64,000 bases of DNA, taken from Cytophagaceae bacterium (lineage in GTDB: Bacteria > Bacteroidota > Bacteroidia > Cytophagales > Flexibacteraceae). The notes beneath the pieces were generated by a model, which was not told where the DNA came from, did no database searches, and saw nothing but the letters and a program-made list of their open reading frames with translations. The stretch lies in the NCBI GenBank assembly GCA_947458545.1, contig CANGYH010000001.1:124001-188000 (forward strand), given 5' to 3'. Positions within the stretch are counted from its first letter, which is position 1; every line of letters starts with the position of its first letter. Below are positions 33,921-42,600 of this stretch, piece after piece. The translations under genes were made by a program, and so were the position numbers.

Positions 33921-33977
33921 TTTGTTTTACCTTCGCATTACCAAATCAGAAAATCTCCTCTCTGACATTTTTTGCCC

Positions 33978-34244
33978 ATGACTTTTGACCGCGTTTTGTG
34001 TGTAGATGATTCGCACCGCCCCAATGAGATTCCGGCCTCGCGCTGGTTGAAGAAAGGGCAGGTCTATACGGTAGAGAAGGTAGGTAAAGACTTTGCCGGG
34101 GTGTACTTCTACTTCTTGCAAGAACTGGAGGGCACGCCGCCGTACCTGGGCTTTAACGTGAACCGCTTTTTGCCGGTGGTAGAAGCGCCTGACCAGGCCC
34201 TCGCCAATGAGCAGGTGCTGGAAGAGGAATTGGAACTGGCTTAA
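33978..34244 (+). CDS. Small conserved-looking protein, unknown function
   Basis: 88 aa (MTFDRVLCVDDSHRPNEIPA). It looks like a compact beta-barrel: RWLKKGQVYTVEKVGKDFAGVYFYFLQEL reads like an SH3-like or KOW-like strand set, followed by NVNRFLPVVEAP and an acidic tail. A TACCTTCG -7-like box at 33928-33935 precedes it and a strong terminator follows at 34271-34297, so it is an independent transcription unit, which supports a real gene. No known family is recognised; the VDD near the N-terminus is too short to be a receiver domain. Confidence 0.72.
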   Translation: MTFDRVLCVDDSHRPNEIPASRWLKKGQVYTVEKVGKDFAGVYFYFLQELEGTPPYLGFNVNRFLPVVEAPDQALANEQVLEEELELA

Positions 34245-34270
34245 GGCCCACCCCTTTTGAGGATAATAGA

Positions 34271-34297
34271 CAAAGCCCGCAGCTATTGCGGGCTTTG
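34271..34297 (+). terminator. Terminator of the small 88-aa gene
   Basis: CAAAGCCCGCA at 34271-34281 and TGCGGGCTTTG at 34287-34297, a perfect 11-bp stem with a 5-nt loop, 26 nt after the stop codon. Confidence 0.8.
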
Positions 34298-34346
34298 TTC
34301 GTTTTAGCAGAATAGCATCGAGCGTCTAAAGACTCTACCACAATGA

Positions 34347-34442
34347 GCGTCACAAGTCACCGCTCCCTTAATCGGGTCGCTAAAGATTTGCGACAGTTTG
34401 CGTCACCGCTCCCCTGATCGGGTCGCTAAAGACTTGCGACAG
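34347..34442. repeat. Dispersed 50-bp repeat, copies B1 and B2 in tandem
   Basis: B1 (34347-34396) matches copy A (11077-11126) at 46 of 50 positions. B2 (34400-34442) is the same unit with 7 nt (ACAAGTC) deleted near its start. A small GTCT-AA-AGAC hairpin precedes B1 as in copy A. The array fills the convergent gap between the 88-aa gene and the methyltransferase gene. Confidence 0.85.
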
Positions 34443-34455
34443 TTTGTGCCTTAGG

Positions 34456-35688
34456 TTACCAAACCTCCAATTGGGGTACGAAGCGGACAAACTGGCCGCC
34501 CCAGTCTCGGATGTAGCTGAGTTGTTGGCTGATCTCGGTAGAGAGGTTCCAGGGGAAGACTACGACGTAGTCGGGCTTGTAGGCGGCGATCTGGTCTGGG
34601 TGGACGACGGGCAGGCGGCAGCCGGGGCACTGCGTGTTTTGCTTGTGCGGGTTGGCGTCTGCCACAAAGGCGATCAGGTCTGTGCCTTTGTAGCCGGCGT
34701 AGTTCATGAGGGTGGTGCCTTTGCTGGCAGCGCCATAGCCGGCCACCTTTTTGCCGGCGCGCTTTTGGGCGATGAGGAAGTCCCAGAAGGCATATTTTAT
34801 GCCGTCCATCTGGGCCTGGAAGCCCTGGTAGTAGGCCAGGCTGTTGAGGCCGAGGGCATCCTCGCGGGCCAGCAGCTCGGTGACGGCGGGGCCAACGGGC
34901 TTGGTGGCGTCGTCGGCATGGCAGCCGTACACGCGGATGGAGCCGCCGTGGGTGGGTATCTCTTCTACGTCAAACACCTTGAGGCCTACGCTGGCAAACA
35001 GACGGTTGATGAAGCTAAACGAGAGATAGCTGTAGTGCTCGTGATAGATAGTGTCGAACTGGTTGTTGGCTACCAGTTGCACCAGGTGCGGAGACTCGAT
35101 GGTGAGTACGCCGCCGTCGGCGAGGGCGGCTTTCCAGCCCCCGATGAAGTCGTTGATGTCGGGCACGTGGGCCAGCACGTTGCTTCCGCAGATCAGGTCT
35201 GCCTTGCCGAAGGTGGGTACCACCTTGTTGCAGGCCGTATCGGTGCCGAAGAAGTCAATCAGGGTATCGACGCCTTTTTCTTTGGCGGCGGCGGCGGTGT
35301 TGGCGGTAGGGTCAACACCAAGAACCTGGACGCCTTTTTTGACGAACCATTGCAGCAGGTAGCCGTCGTTGCTGGCCACCTCGATGACTTTGCTGCCGGG
35401 GCCGAGGTTGAATCGCGCGGAGACCTTTTCTACGTATTGGCGGGCGTGCTCTACCCAACTGGTGCTGTAGCTGCTGAAATAGACGTAGTGGGCGTTGAAG
35501 ATCTCTTCGGGCCGCTCATTCTCATCGGTTTGGACGAGCCAGCAGTTGTGGCAGACGAAGACTTTGAGGTTGAAGTACTTCTCTACGAAGTAGGTATCTG
35601 CCGGGTCTACCATGGCGTTGGTAGGGGGGCAGGCAATCAAGTCAGCCCAGACGTGGTGGAGCTGCGTCTGGCAATGGCGGCAATGCAT
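34456..35688 (-). CDS. Class I SAM-dependent C-methyltransferase with N-terminal zinc domain
   Basis: 410 aa from ATG at 35688; 57 further codons upstream are open but low quality. Domain order: an N-terminal zinc-binding domain with CRHC at residues 3-6 and CHNC near 46-49; a methyltransferase core (VIEVASNDGYLLQWFVKKG, GVDPTANT, CGSNVLAHVPDIND); and a C-terminal domain (YGAASKGTTLMNYAG, VADANPHKQ). This three-part form is the NovU/TylCIII-like sugar C-methyltransferase family, which methylates dTDP-sugars for surface glycans or natural products. No other sugar-nucleotide genes are adjacent, so the substrate is open. Cytoplasmic. Confidence 0.87.
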   Translation of the reverse strand: MHCRHCQTQLHHVWADLIACPPTNAMVDPADTYFVEKYFNLKVFVCHNCWLVQTDENERPEEIFNAHYVYFSSYSTSWVEHARQYVEKVSARFNLGPGSKVIEVASNDGYLLQWFVKKGVQVLGVDPTANTAAAAKEKGVDTLIDFFGTDTACNKVVPTFGKADLICGSNVLAHVPDINDFIGGWKAALADGGVLTIESPHLVQLVANNQFDTIYHEHYSYLSFSFINRLFASVGLKVFDVEEIPTHGGSIRVYGCHADDATKPVGPAVTELLAREDALGLNSLAYYQGFQAQMDGIKYAFWDFLIAQKRAGKKVAGYGAASKGTTLMNYAGYKGTDLIAFVADANPHKQNTQCPGCRLPVVHPDQIAAYKPDYVVVFPWNLSTEISQQLSYIRDWGGQFVRFVPQLEVW

Positions 35689-35950
35689 AAGGGAGTAATA
35701 CGGAGATAGGCCAGTGCCGATACAGGCAATGATGGATGCAAATCTAAAATCTGATACGGCGGCCGTTGTAGCGCGGCTGCTTTTTTTGGTACATCTGGAG
35801 GATGGTTGGATCTTGGATTGTGCTGCAAATGCACCAAATCTTTCGCCTTCTAGGCTCAAACGGTGGCGGAGGCGGCACCTAAATGCTGTGCTTTCCGTAT
35901 CTTGCCCACCCTGGTAGCGTTGTGCAACGCAAGTGCCAGGGGTTCAAGAT

Positions 35951-36826
35951 ATGGTTACGCTATCGTCGGGCATTTTGGCTGCGCGTTTTTCGCCACTTGG
36001 GGCAGAGCTAAAAAGTTTGCTGGAAACTGCCACCGGCCGGGAGCTTATCTGGCCCGGTAGTGCCGAGTTTTGGAACAGATCGTCGCCGGTGCTTTTTCCT
36101 ATCGTAGGGCGTCTGAAAGACAACACCTATAAGCTCAACGGCAACACCTACCACTTGAGCCAGCATGGCTTTGCGCGCGACAAGACCTTTACCATCGTAG
36201 AGCATACCGAGACGCATGTGAAGTTTAGGCTCGAGCATGACCCTGAAACGCTGGAGGTGTACCCTTTTGCCTTTATGCTGGACATTGAATACAAGCTAGA
36301 GAAGGCCTGCCTGACGGTTAAGTACCATGTGCACAACCCTGCGCGCGAGGAGATGTACTTTTCGCTTGGTGCACACCCTGGCTTTTATTGCAAGTCGGTA
36401 GCAGATAAAGCAAGCGTTAAGGCTACCATGCGGTTGCCGCTGAACCAAGAGTTGCTGGTTTACAGACTGAAAGACGGCCTCTTGCAGACGGAACCCACCG
36501 AGGGCCTGGTATCAAGCATCGAAGGCAAGATCGAACTGACCGACGAGCTGATTGAAAATGATGCCATGGTTTTTAAGCGCAGCCTCGGGCCTTGGATAGA
36601 CCTTTACGTACCCGAACGGCCAGGGCGCCTGCGCCTGTCGGCCAAAGGCTGGCCTTACTTTGGCATCTGGAGCAAGAAGGGCTCTCCGTTTGTGTGCCTG
36701 GAGCCTTGGTATGGCATTGCCGATTCTGTAGATACGACCCAAGACTTTACCACCAAAGAAGGCATTTGCAAACTGGCGCCCGGCAAGACATGGTCTGCCG
36801 AGTGGAGCGTCGAGCTAAAGCCTTGA
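35951..36826 (+). CDS. Aldose 1-epimerase family protein (LacX-like)
   Basis: 291 aa. Galactose-mutarotase-like fold: ARFSPLGAELKSL at the start, RSSPVLFPIVGRLKDNTY, SQHGFARD with His, and FSLGAHPGFYC with the conserved His, then FVCLEPWYGIAD near the end. This matches the LacX-type subgroup. It interconverts the anomers of an aldose, sugar unknown. ATG at 35951 is chosen over an upstream in-frame start at 35933. It is divergent from the C-methyltransferase gene with 262 nt between, in which I see no clear promoter. The aminotransferase gene follows 64 nt downstream. Confidence 0.88.
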   Translation: MVTLSSGILAARFSPLGAELKSLLETATGRELIWPGSAEFWNRSSPVLFPIVGRLKDNTYKLNGNTYHLSQHGFARDKTFTIVEHTETHVKFRLEHDPETLEVYPFAFMLDIEYKLEKACLTVKYHVHNPAREEMYFSLGAHPGFYCKSVADKASVKATMRLPLNQELLVYRLKDGLLQTEPTEGLVSSIEGKIELTDELIENDAMVFKRSLGPWIDLYVPERPGRLRLSAKGWPYFGIWSKKGSPFVCLEPWYGIADSVDTTQDFTTKEGICKLAPGKTWSAEWSVELKP

Positions 36827-36890
36827 CGGCCGCCGCCCTGGCACAACTACACACCTACACCAAACTTTCTCCCTCTTTCTGAATTCTGCT

Positions 36891-38108
36891 GTGGCTCTGA
36901 CAACCGCACACCCAAGCCTGCTCTCGCAACGTATTCTTGCCCTGGAAGAGAGCCAGACCATCGCCATGGCCAAGCGCGGCCGCGAGCTGGCCGCACAAGG
37001 CAAAGACGTTATCAACCTCAGCTTTGGCGAGCCCGATTTTGAAACGCCGGTGCACATCCGCGAGGCAGCCAAGCAAGCCATTGATGATGGCTGGAGCCAT
37101 TACCCGCCTGTGGCAGGCTATCCGGAGCTGCGCAAGGCTGTGTCTGACAAGTTTAAGAACGAGAATGGCCTGGCGTACACGCCAGAGCAGGTAGTTGTCT
37201 CTACCGGTGCCAAGCAGAGTATTGCCAATGCCTTGCTCTGCCTGGTGAACCCGGGCGATGAAGTATTGGTGCTTGGCCCTTATTGGGTGAGCTACCTAGA
37301 GCTGGTAAAACTGTGCGAAGGCGTGCCTGTTGTGGTATCTGGCACTGTAGATCAGGGTTTTAAGCCTACCGCAGCGCAGTTAGAGGCCGCCATTACCAGC
37401 CGTACTAAGTTGCTGTTATACTCTGCACCCAGCAATCCGGCAGGTGCGGTGTTTGCCCCTGCAGAGATGCAAGAGCTGGTAGAGATGCTGCACCGCCATC
37501 CGCAGATTGTGGTGATTGCCGATGAGATTTACGAGCACATCCTCTTTGAGGGCAAGCACCAGTCTATTGGCGCATATCCCGGCATGATTGACCGCACCGT
37601 GACGGTAAACGGCCTCTCTAAGGCTTTTGCCATGACGGGGTACCGCCTGGGTTACATGGGGGCTCCGCTAGAGATTGCCAAGGCCTGCGACAAGATGCAG
37701 GGCCAGATTACAAGCGGTGCCAACTCCGTAGCCCAGCGGGCTGCCATCACCGCGCTAACGACCTCTCTGGCCCCTACGCTAGAGATGAGCCGGCGGTTCC
37801 GCATCCGGCGCGATGCGTGTGTGGCGGCTTTGCAGCAGATCTCTGGCTTGAAGGTCTATGTGCCCCATGCGGCATTTTACCTTTTTCCGGATGTTTCGGC
37901 TTACCTGGGCAAATCGACCCCGGGGGGGGATAAGGTCGAAACCAGCCTGGACCTGTGCCTGTACCTATTACAGCATTTCTACATCAGCCTGGTGCCAGGC
38001 GAGGCATTCGGAGATCCGCGGTGCATACGCCTCAGCTTTGCTGCAGAAGACGGCATGCTGGCCAAGGCCATGGAGCGCTTTGCAGCAGGCCTTGCCTCGC
38101 TACGGTAG
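36891..38108 (+). CDS. Class I aminotransferase (aspartate aminotransferase type)
   Basis: 405 aa fold-type I PLP enzyme starting at GTG 36891 (MALTTAHPSLLSQRILALEE). Conserved points: INLSFGEPDF, YPPVAGYPELRKAVSDKF, SAPSNPAGAVF, IADEIYEHI and the PLP lysine Lys244 in NGLSKAFAMTGYRLGYM. A C-terminal arginine region (CIRLSFA) binds the substrate carboxylate. It is the thermophile-type AspC subgroup, transferring amino groups between aspartate and 2-oxoglutarate; some members act on prephenate, so exact specificity is open. Cytoplasmic. Confidence 0.9.
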   Translation: MALTTAHPSLLSQRILALEESQTIAMAKRGRELAAQGKDVINLSFGEPDFETPVHIREAAKQAIDDGWSHYPPVAGYPELRKAVSDKFKNENGLAYTPEQVVVSTGAKQSIANALLCLVNPGDEVLVLGPYWVSYLELVKLCEGVPVVVSGTVDQGFKPTAAQLEAAITSRTKLLLYSAPSNPAGAVFAPAEMQELVEMLHRHPQIVVIADEIYEHILFEGKHQSIGAYPGMIDRTVTVNGLSKAFAMTGYRLGYMGAPLEIAKACDKMQGQITSGANSVAQRAAITALTTSLAPTLEMSRRFRIRRDACVAALQQISGLKVYVPHAAFYLFPDVSAYLGKSTPGGDKVETSLDLCLYLLQHFYISLVPGEAFGDPRCIRLSFAAEDGMLAKAMERFAAGLASLR

Positions 38109-38189
38109 CGTTTCTGGTCTGCAAAACTTGCATTGGTTGCATAGGGCTGGTGACCCTGGGCTTAGGCATGGGCTATCTTTGCGCCAGCT

Positions 38190-38567
38190 ATGGATGAAAC
38201 GCAACGCCGCGCGTATTTTTTACTTAAACTGGTAGTTTTTTTTTACCCGCAACCCGACGCTGAAGAGAGTGTGCTCTTGGGTGATAAAGCCCATAGCTGG
38301 AAGGCTGAGCAAGACCTTGCCTGGGCCCTTCAGTTTGTAGAGGAAAATACGGCCACCGCTTTTGAAAGGACGCAGGCTTGGCTGGATGCCATGTTTTTGG
38401 CACTTGCCCCCCCGGCCAGAGAAGCGTATTTTACTACTATATGGATGGGAGACCAGCGCCAGCCCCACGTAACGGAGATGCAGGGCCTGGCCTTGATGCG
38501 GCTAGCGAGCGGCTGGGGCATTTTACCCACCTTGCAACGACTGATGGGCAGACCCATACAAGCTTAG
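38190..38567 (+). CDS. Small helical protein, unknown function
   Basis: 125 aa beginning MDETQRRAYFLLKLVVFFYP. Mostly helical with many Trp and Leu, no signal peptide and no recognised domain. It should be soluble and cytoplasmic; codon use matches its neighbours. A perfect TAnnTTTG box (TATCTTTG, 38174-38181) ends 8 nt before the ATG, which supports a real gene with a very short leader. A small hairpin AGACC-AAAA-GGTCT at 38596-38609 followed by a T run may terminate it before the next gene. Confidence 0.65.
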   Translation: MDETQRRAYFLLKLVVFFYPQPDAEESVLLGDKAHSWKAEQDLAWALQFVEENTATAFERTQAWLDAMFLALAPPAREAYFTTIWMGDQRQPHVTEMQGLALMRLASGWGILPTLQRLMGRPIQA

Positions 38568-38624
38568 GCGCCCCAAGCTCGTTAATAAGCGTATTAGACC
38601 AAAAGGTCTCATTTTTGCCCTGTT

Positions 38625-39635
38625 TTGGATTGTAAGCTGTGCGCCATTTTTGGGTTTGGCCTTGCCTTAGGTACTGCTGCCTATGGGCAAGACGCGCAGC
38701 TGAGCCAATTTTATGCCTCGCCGTTGGTGCAGAACCCGGCTTTTGCGGGCACAGCCTACAGGCCAAGAGCCTTTTTTCAATACCGTAACCAATGGCCCGG
38801 TACCGGCCAGCCTATCCAGACTACGGTGGCAAGCGGAGACGTTTACTTGCCTAAGGCCAGGAGCGGCCTTGGACTGGTGATTGCCCGGAATATGGCCATG
38901 GGCGGGGCTTTTCAGGGGACGGAGGTGCGGGGTGCGTACAGCTTTCACCAGAAGATCAGCAAGAAGCTGTCTGCTGCTTACGGCATCCAGCTTGGTTTTG
39001 ACCAGCGCAACCTCGGTTACAGCCGCCTCACGTTTGGAGACCAGCTTGATACGACGGGCCGTTTCAGACCCTCTATTGATCCGACGGCGGCAGACCGCAA
39101 TTTTACCGTCCCAGAGATTGGGTTGGGTGGCGTACTGTTTTCAGAAAAGGCTTACCTATCGGCCACGCTGCGGCACGTAAACCAGCCAACGCTTAGCCAA
39201 GAGTTTGGCGCGCCCAGGCTGCCGTTGTGGATTGGGCTCACGGGTGGCTACGTTTGGCGCTTTGCAGAAAGCCGCGGCTTGCGCGATGCCTATTATTTGC
39301 CTGAGCTAACACTGGCTTTCCTTTATAAGCGGCAGGCCCAATGGCAACAGCTAGACCTTGGCTTTTACTACAACCTGCAACCCTTGGTGCTGGGCGTCTG
39401 GTACAGAGGGCTGCCAGGGTTGGGTAAGGTGCCCGGCGTATTCAACCACGATGCGGTAACCCTGCTTCTCGGCCTTAAGCAAGACAATTTGTCTATTGGC
39501 TACAGCTACGACATCAATCTATCGGGGGTAGTGGCGGCATATGCAGGCAGCCACGAGGTATCGGCCAGCTACGCCTTTGACCCCGCCGGGCCCAAGCGCA
39601 GGCGCGCCCGGGCGTTGCCTTGCCCCAGTTTCTAA
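38625..39635 (+). CDS. PorP/SprF-family outer-membrane protein
   Basis: 336 aa starting at TTG 38625; signal peptide residues 1-21 (AIFGFGLALGTAAYGQ). The mature start DAQLSQFYASPLVQNPAFAG is the family's hallmark, followed by FFQYRNQWPG, GLGLVIARNMAMGG and barrel strands. PorP/SprF proteins help type IX secretion, often for specific partner substrates carrying type B sorting domains. The next gene, on the opposite strand and overlapping by 4 nt at the stops, encodes a large T9SS-exported metalloprotease, although that one carries a type A-like domain. The C-terminal ~15 residues are basic (GPKRRRARALP) and extend past the barrel. Confidence 0.9.
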   Translation: MDCKLCAIFGFGLALGTAAYGQDAQLSQFYASPLVQNPAFAGTAYRPRAFFQYRNQWPGTGQPIQTTVASGDVYLPKARSGLGLVIARNMAMGGAFQGTEVRGAYSFHQKISKKLSAAYGIQLGFDQRNLGYSRLTFGDQLDTTGRFRPSIDPTAADRNFTVPEIGLGGVLFSEKAYLSATLRHVNQPTLSQEFGAPRLPLWIGLTGGYVWRFAESRGLRDAYYLPELTLAFLYKRQAQWQQLDLGFYYNLQPLVLGVWYRGLPGLGKVPGVFNHDAVTLLLGLKQDNLSIGYSYDINLSGVVAAYAGSHEVSASYAFDPAGPKRRRARALPCPSF

Positions 39636-42600
39636 ATCTTCTCTAACCGCAGCCACACCGTGGGCTTGCGTGGCCCCGATAGCCGGATGGCGTAAACGCC
39701 CGTGGCCAGGTGCCCAACCGCAAGGATAGGGCTGAGAATACCATGCTCTACCACACGGCCTAGAACGCTCAAGAGCTCGTACTGCGTGTAACCATTTGTA
39801 CCAGATAGGGTAACGTAACCATGGGCCGGGTTGGGGTACAACGTCGGAAGCCCGCCTTGGGCACTGCCGTCTATGCTGGTAACGATAAACGGTGCCGAGG
39901 TGTCGCTTAGGCAAGGGCCTTGCTTGGCTATTACCTGCCAGATGCCCAGCGCCGGCTGGGTAATCTGCCTGGCGGTATCGGCCACAGGCAGGCCATTCAG
40001 CAGCCATTGGTTTGTGCCCACAAAGCTAGACGAGAGTACGCCGCCCCCGAAGCTGATGGAAGGCCGTGCAGGTACTGGCAGTACTATGGCCCGAAAAGCC
40101 TGAGCCTGGCTTCTGCAGCCCAGCGATGAGCTTACCTGCACCTGGTAGCTCTGCGTGCTCGCCAGTAATGGTGTGTTGTAGGCTGGGCCGCGGGCCAGCA
40201 AGCCTCCGGTGGCCGAGAGCCAACGCACGGTATCTGCCGTGATGGGCGCGCTGGCTGCAAACCTGAAGGAGGCCGGCCCGCAGGCAGATTGATCGGATAC
40301 GGTAACAGAAGCTGGGGTCCGCGCAGATCTGACGATGATGGCACGCCGGGCGGATGCGCAGGCCGGAGCCGTGGCGTAGGCCGCACTTAGAAAAAGCGTG
40401 TCTCGGATGGCAGAGGGTGTGTAGGCAAAGGTGTTACTGCTGGTTTGTTGCAGCAATGTGCCTGCCGCAGGCCTGTCGTGCCATAGGTAAACCTGACCTG
40501 CCGCCAGGGCCGACGCTCTAAAGCTGACAGGCCGCCCAAAGCAAGCGGAGTCTGCCACGGCGGTAGGCTGGGCCACCGCAGGCCTTACGGTTACCACTAC
40601 AGGTGTGCGGCCAGTAGAACAACTGGGTGTAGCCGTACCCACCAGGCCGACAAAAAAGGTGTCGGTCCGCGTCACGGTGGGGCTGTAGCTTGCGGCCTGG
40701 CTCAGAACGGTGCCAGCCGTGGGCCTGTCGAACCAGCGGAATTGATAGCCCGTTGTTTGACCGGTTGCCGTCAGGGTTATGGCTGTATTTGTGCAAGCCG
40801 TAGCCCCGGCGGCCGTGGGGGAGGCGGGTGGCACCACAACGGTAACTGTTACGGGTGTACGAGCCGTGGAGCAGGCCGGGTTTGTGGAGCTTTGCAGCGC
40901 TACATAGTAGGTGGTGGTTTGGCTTGGGTTAACCACGACGGAAGCAGACTGACCTGAGGGCAGCGTTACATCGCCCGTGGGTGAGCTGAACCAACGATAC
41001 TCAAAGCCGGCTGTTTGCCCTGTGGCCGTTAGCGTAGCAGAGCCTCCCAGGCAAATGGTTTGCCCGGCTGCCGCTGGGGCGCTAGGCGGCGCACAATTAT
41101 TTGTGTTGATGGTTGCCAGAACGGGCACACGGGCCGAGGTGCAAGCCAACGGGCGCACACGCCAGTTGTAAAAGAAGTTGTAGATCTGCAAAGAGTTTGG
41201 CACCCCGCTGGTGAGGCCCATCTGCGTTGCAGAGTCTACCCGAACGATGCCGGAGGTGGTGTAAGGGTAGGGGAGCGTGCCAGCGGCGAGCCTTGTCCGG
41301 TAGAGGGTTAGGCCAGTAGTTTCGTTGCTGGCTAAAAGGGAATATCTGCCTGCCGTAAGGTGGGCGCCCAGGCTGATGCGCTGCGCAACCGTACCGTTGC
41401 CAGAGAGGGCAAACTGCCGCCTGAATACGTTGCGTTGCGTGCTCCTGTCTCTGACCAAGACGACCAGCGTACCCGTGCCAGATACCCAGATGGTCACGGA
41501 GTCGAGCGTCATGGCTTGCAGTGCTGTAAAGTGCAGCCCATGTTCAAAAGACTGGCTTTGAGAGCCTGCCAGGCTGCCCCGGTCTGCCAGGCCAGCGCGC
41601 ACGTTTTGGACAGGCTGCGCCTCTACCCAATAGCGGCGAGTGGCCGTAATCGATGGTGTTACGAAGCTGCTGCTGCGCGACAGCACCGCCAGCGAATTGG
41701 AATCGCTGTACCAGGCAAGCCGCAGCCCGGCGGGCGCCGTAGCCTGTAGCGTGACCGTGCCCGGCCCAAACCTGGACCCTGGCGTGGTGCTGGGTGCGGC
41801 ACTGCGGGCACGGATGGCAAATGCCGGTGATGGATTGGTGCTCAACTGGGCCGGGGCCGTGCCACGTAATCTGAACCTGTACTGGCCGCCTGCAGCGATA
41901 TTGCCAGGTATTTGCCCTATCACCGTAGCCGGGCTGCCGGCACCTGCAATGCTGCCTATCGTTGTGGCGTTGGCAAAGCTGCCTGTGGCATCGCTTAGCT
42001 CGAGGCGATACTGGTTGCCTGCCGTAGCCGGGTAGTTGGTAGAGAAAGTGACGGCTAAGGGCTCTGCTGGGCAAAGCGGGGCTACAGCCTCTGCAACTAG
42101 GTTGAAACAGTCTGATGTAACGACGGTCTCAAAAGGCTGAGTAGCGCAACCATTTGTTGTAATGGTTACCGCATAAGTACCCGCCTGGTTGGCCGCGAAG
42201 TTGGCCACTACCGGCGTGCGTTGTGTGCTTACAAAACCGCCGGGTCCTGTCCACCGGTAGGTAGCATTGGGCACGCTGCCAACCGTCAGGTTTAGAGGTT
42301 GGCCTGGGCAAGCAGATAGCTCGCCCACAAAGTCGGCGTTTGGGGCACCCGTACCCAGAGGCATGCAAGAGCTGCCGTTTAGGTATCCCTCTTGGATGAC
42401 AGCCGAGGGCAGGGGGCCAAAGCCAAGGGCTAGGTTGACAGAACCCGTGAGGTGGCAATAGCTCATGATGGTACCTACCCGGCCAATGTTAGGCCCGCTG
42501 TAGCAGCCTACGCCGTTGTCGGGCTCCGTCGCCCAGCAAGAGTCAATAGAGCCTGTCTGCCCGGGGGCAACCTCCCAGCCGCACCACTGGGTATGGTGGC

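Noticed and set aside
33978-34244. Single-domain response regulator (because of VDD near the N-terminus)
   Set aside because: The 88-residue protein lacks the phospho-acceptor Asp strand and the conserved Lys, and is too short for a receiver domain.
34444-35709. Open frame of 421 codons on the plus strand opposite the C-methyltransferase gene
   Set aside because: It is antisense to a gene with clear zinc-site and methyltransferase motifs; its translation is Val/Gly/Ala rich without any domain, as expected from GC-rich codon shadowing.
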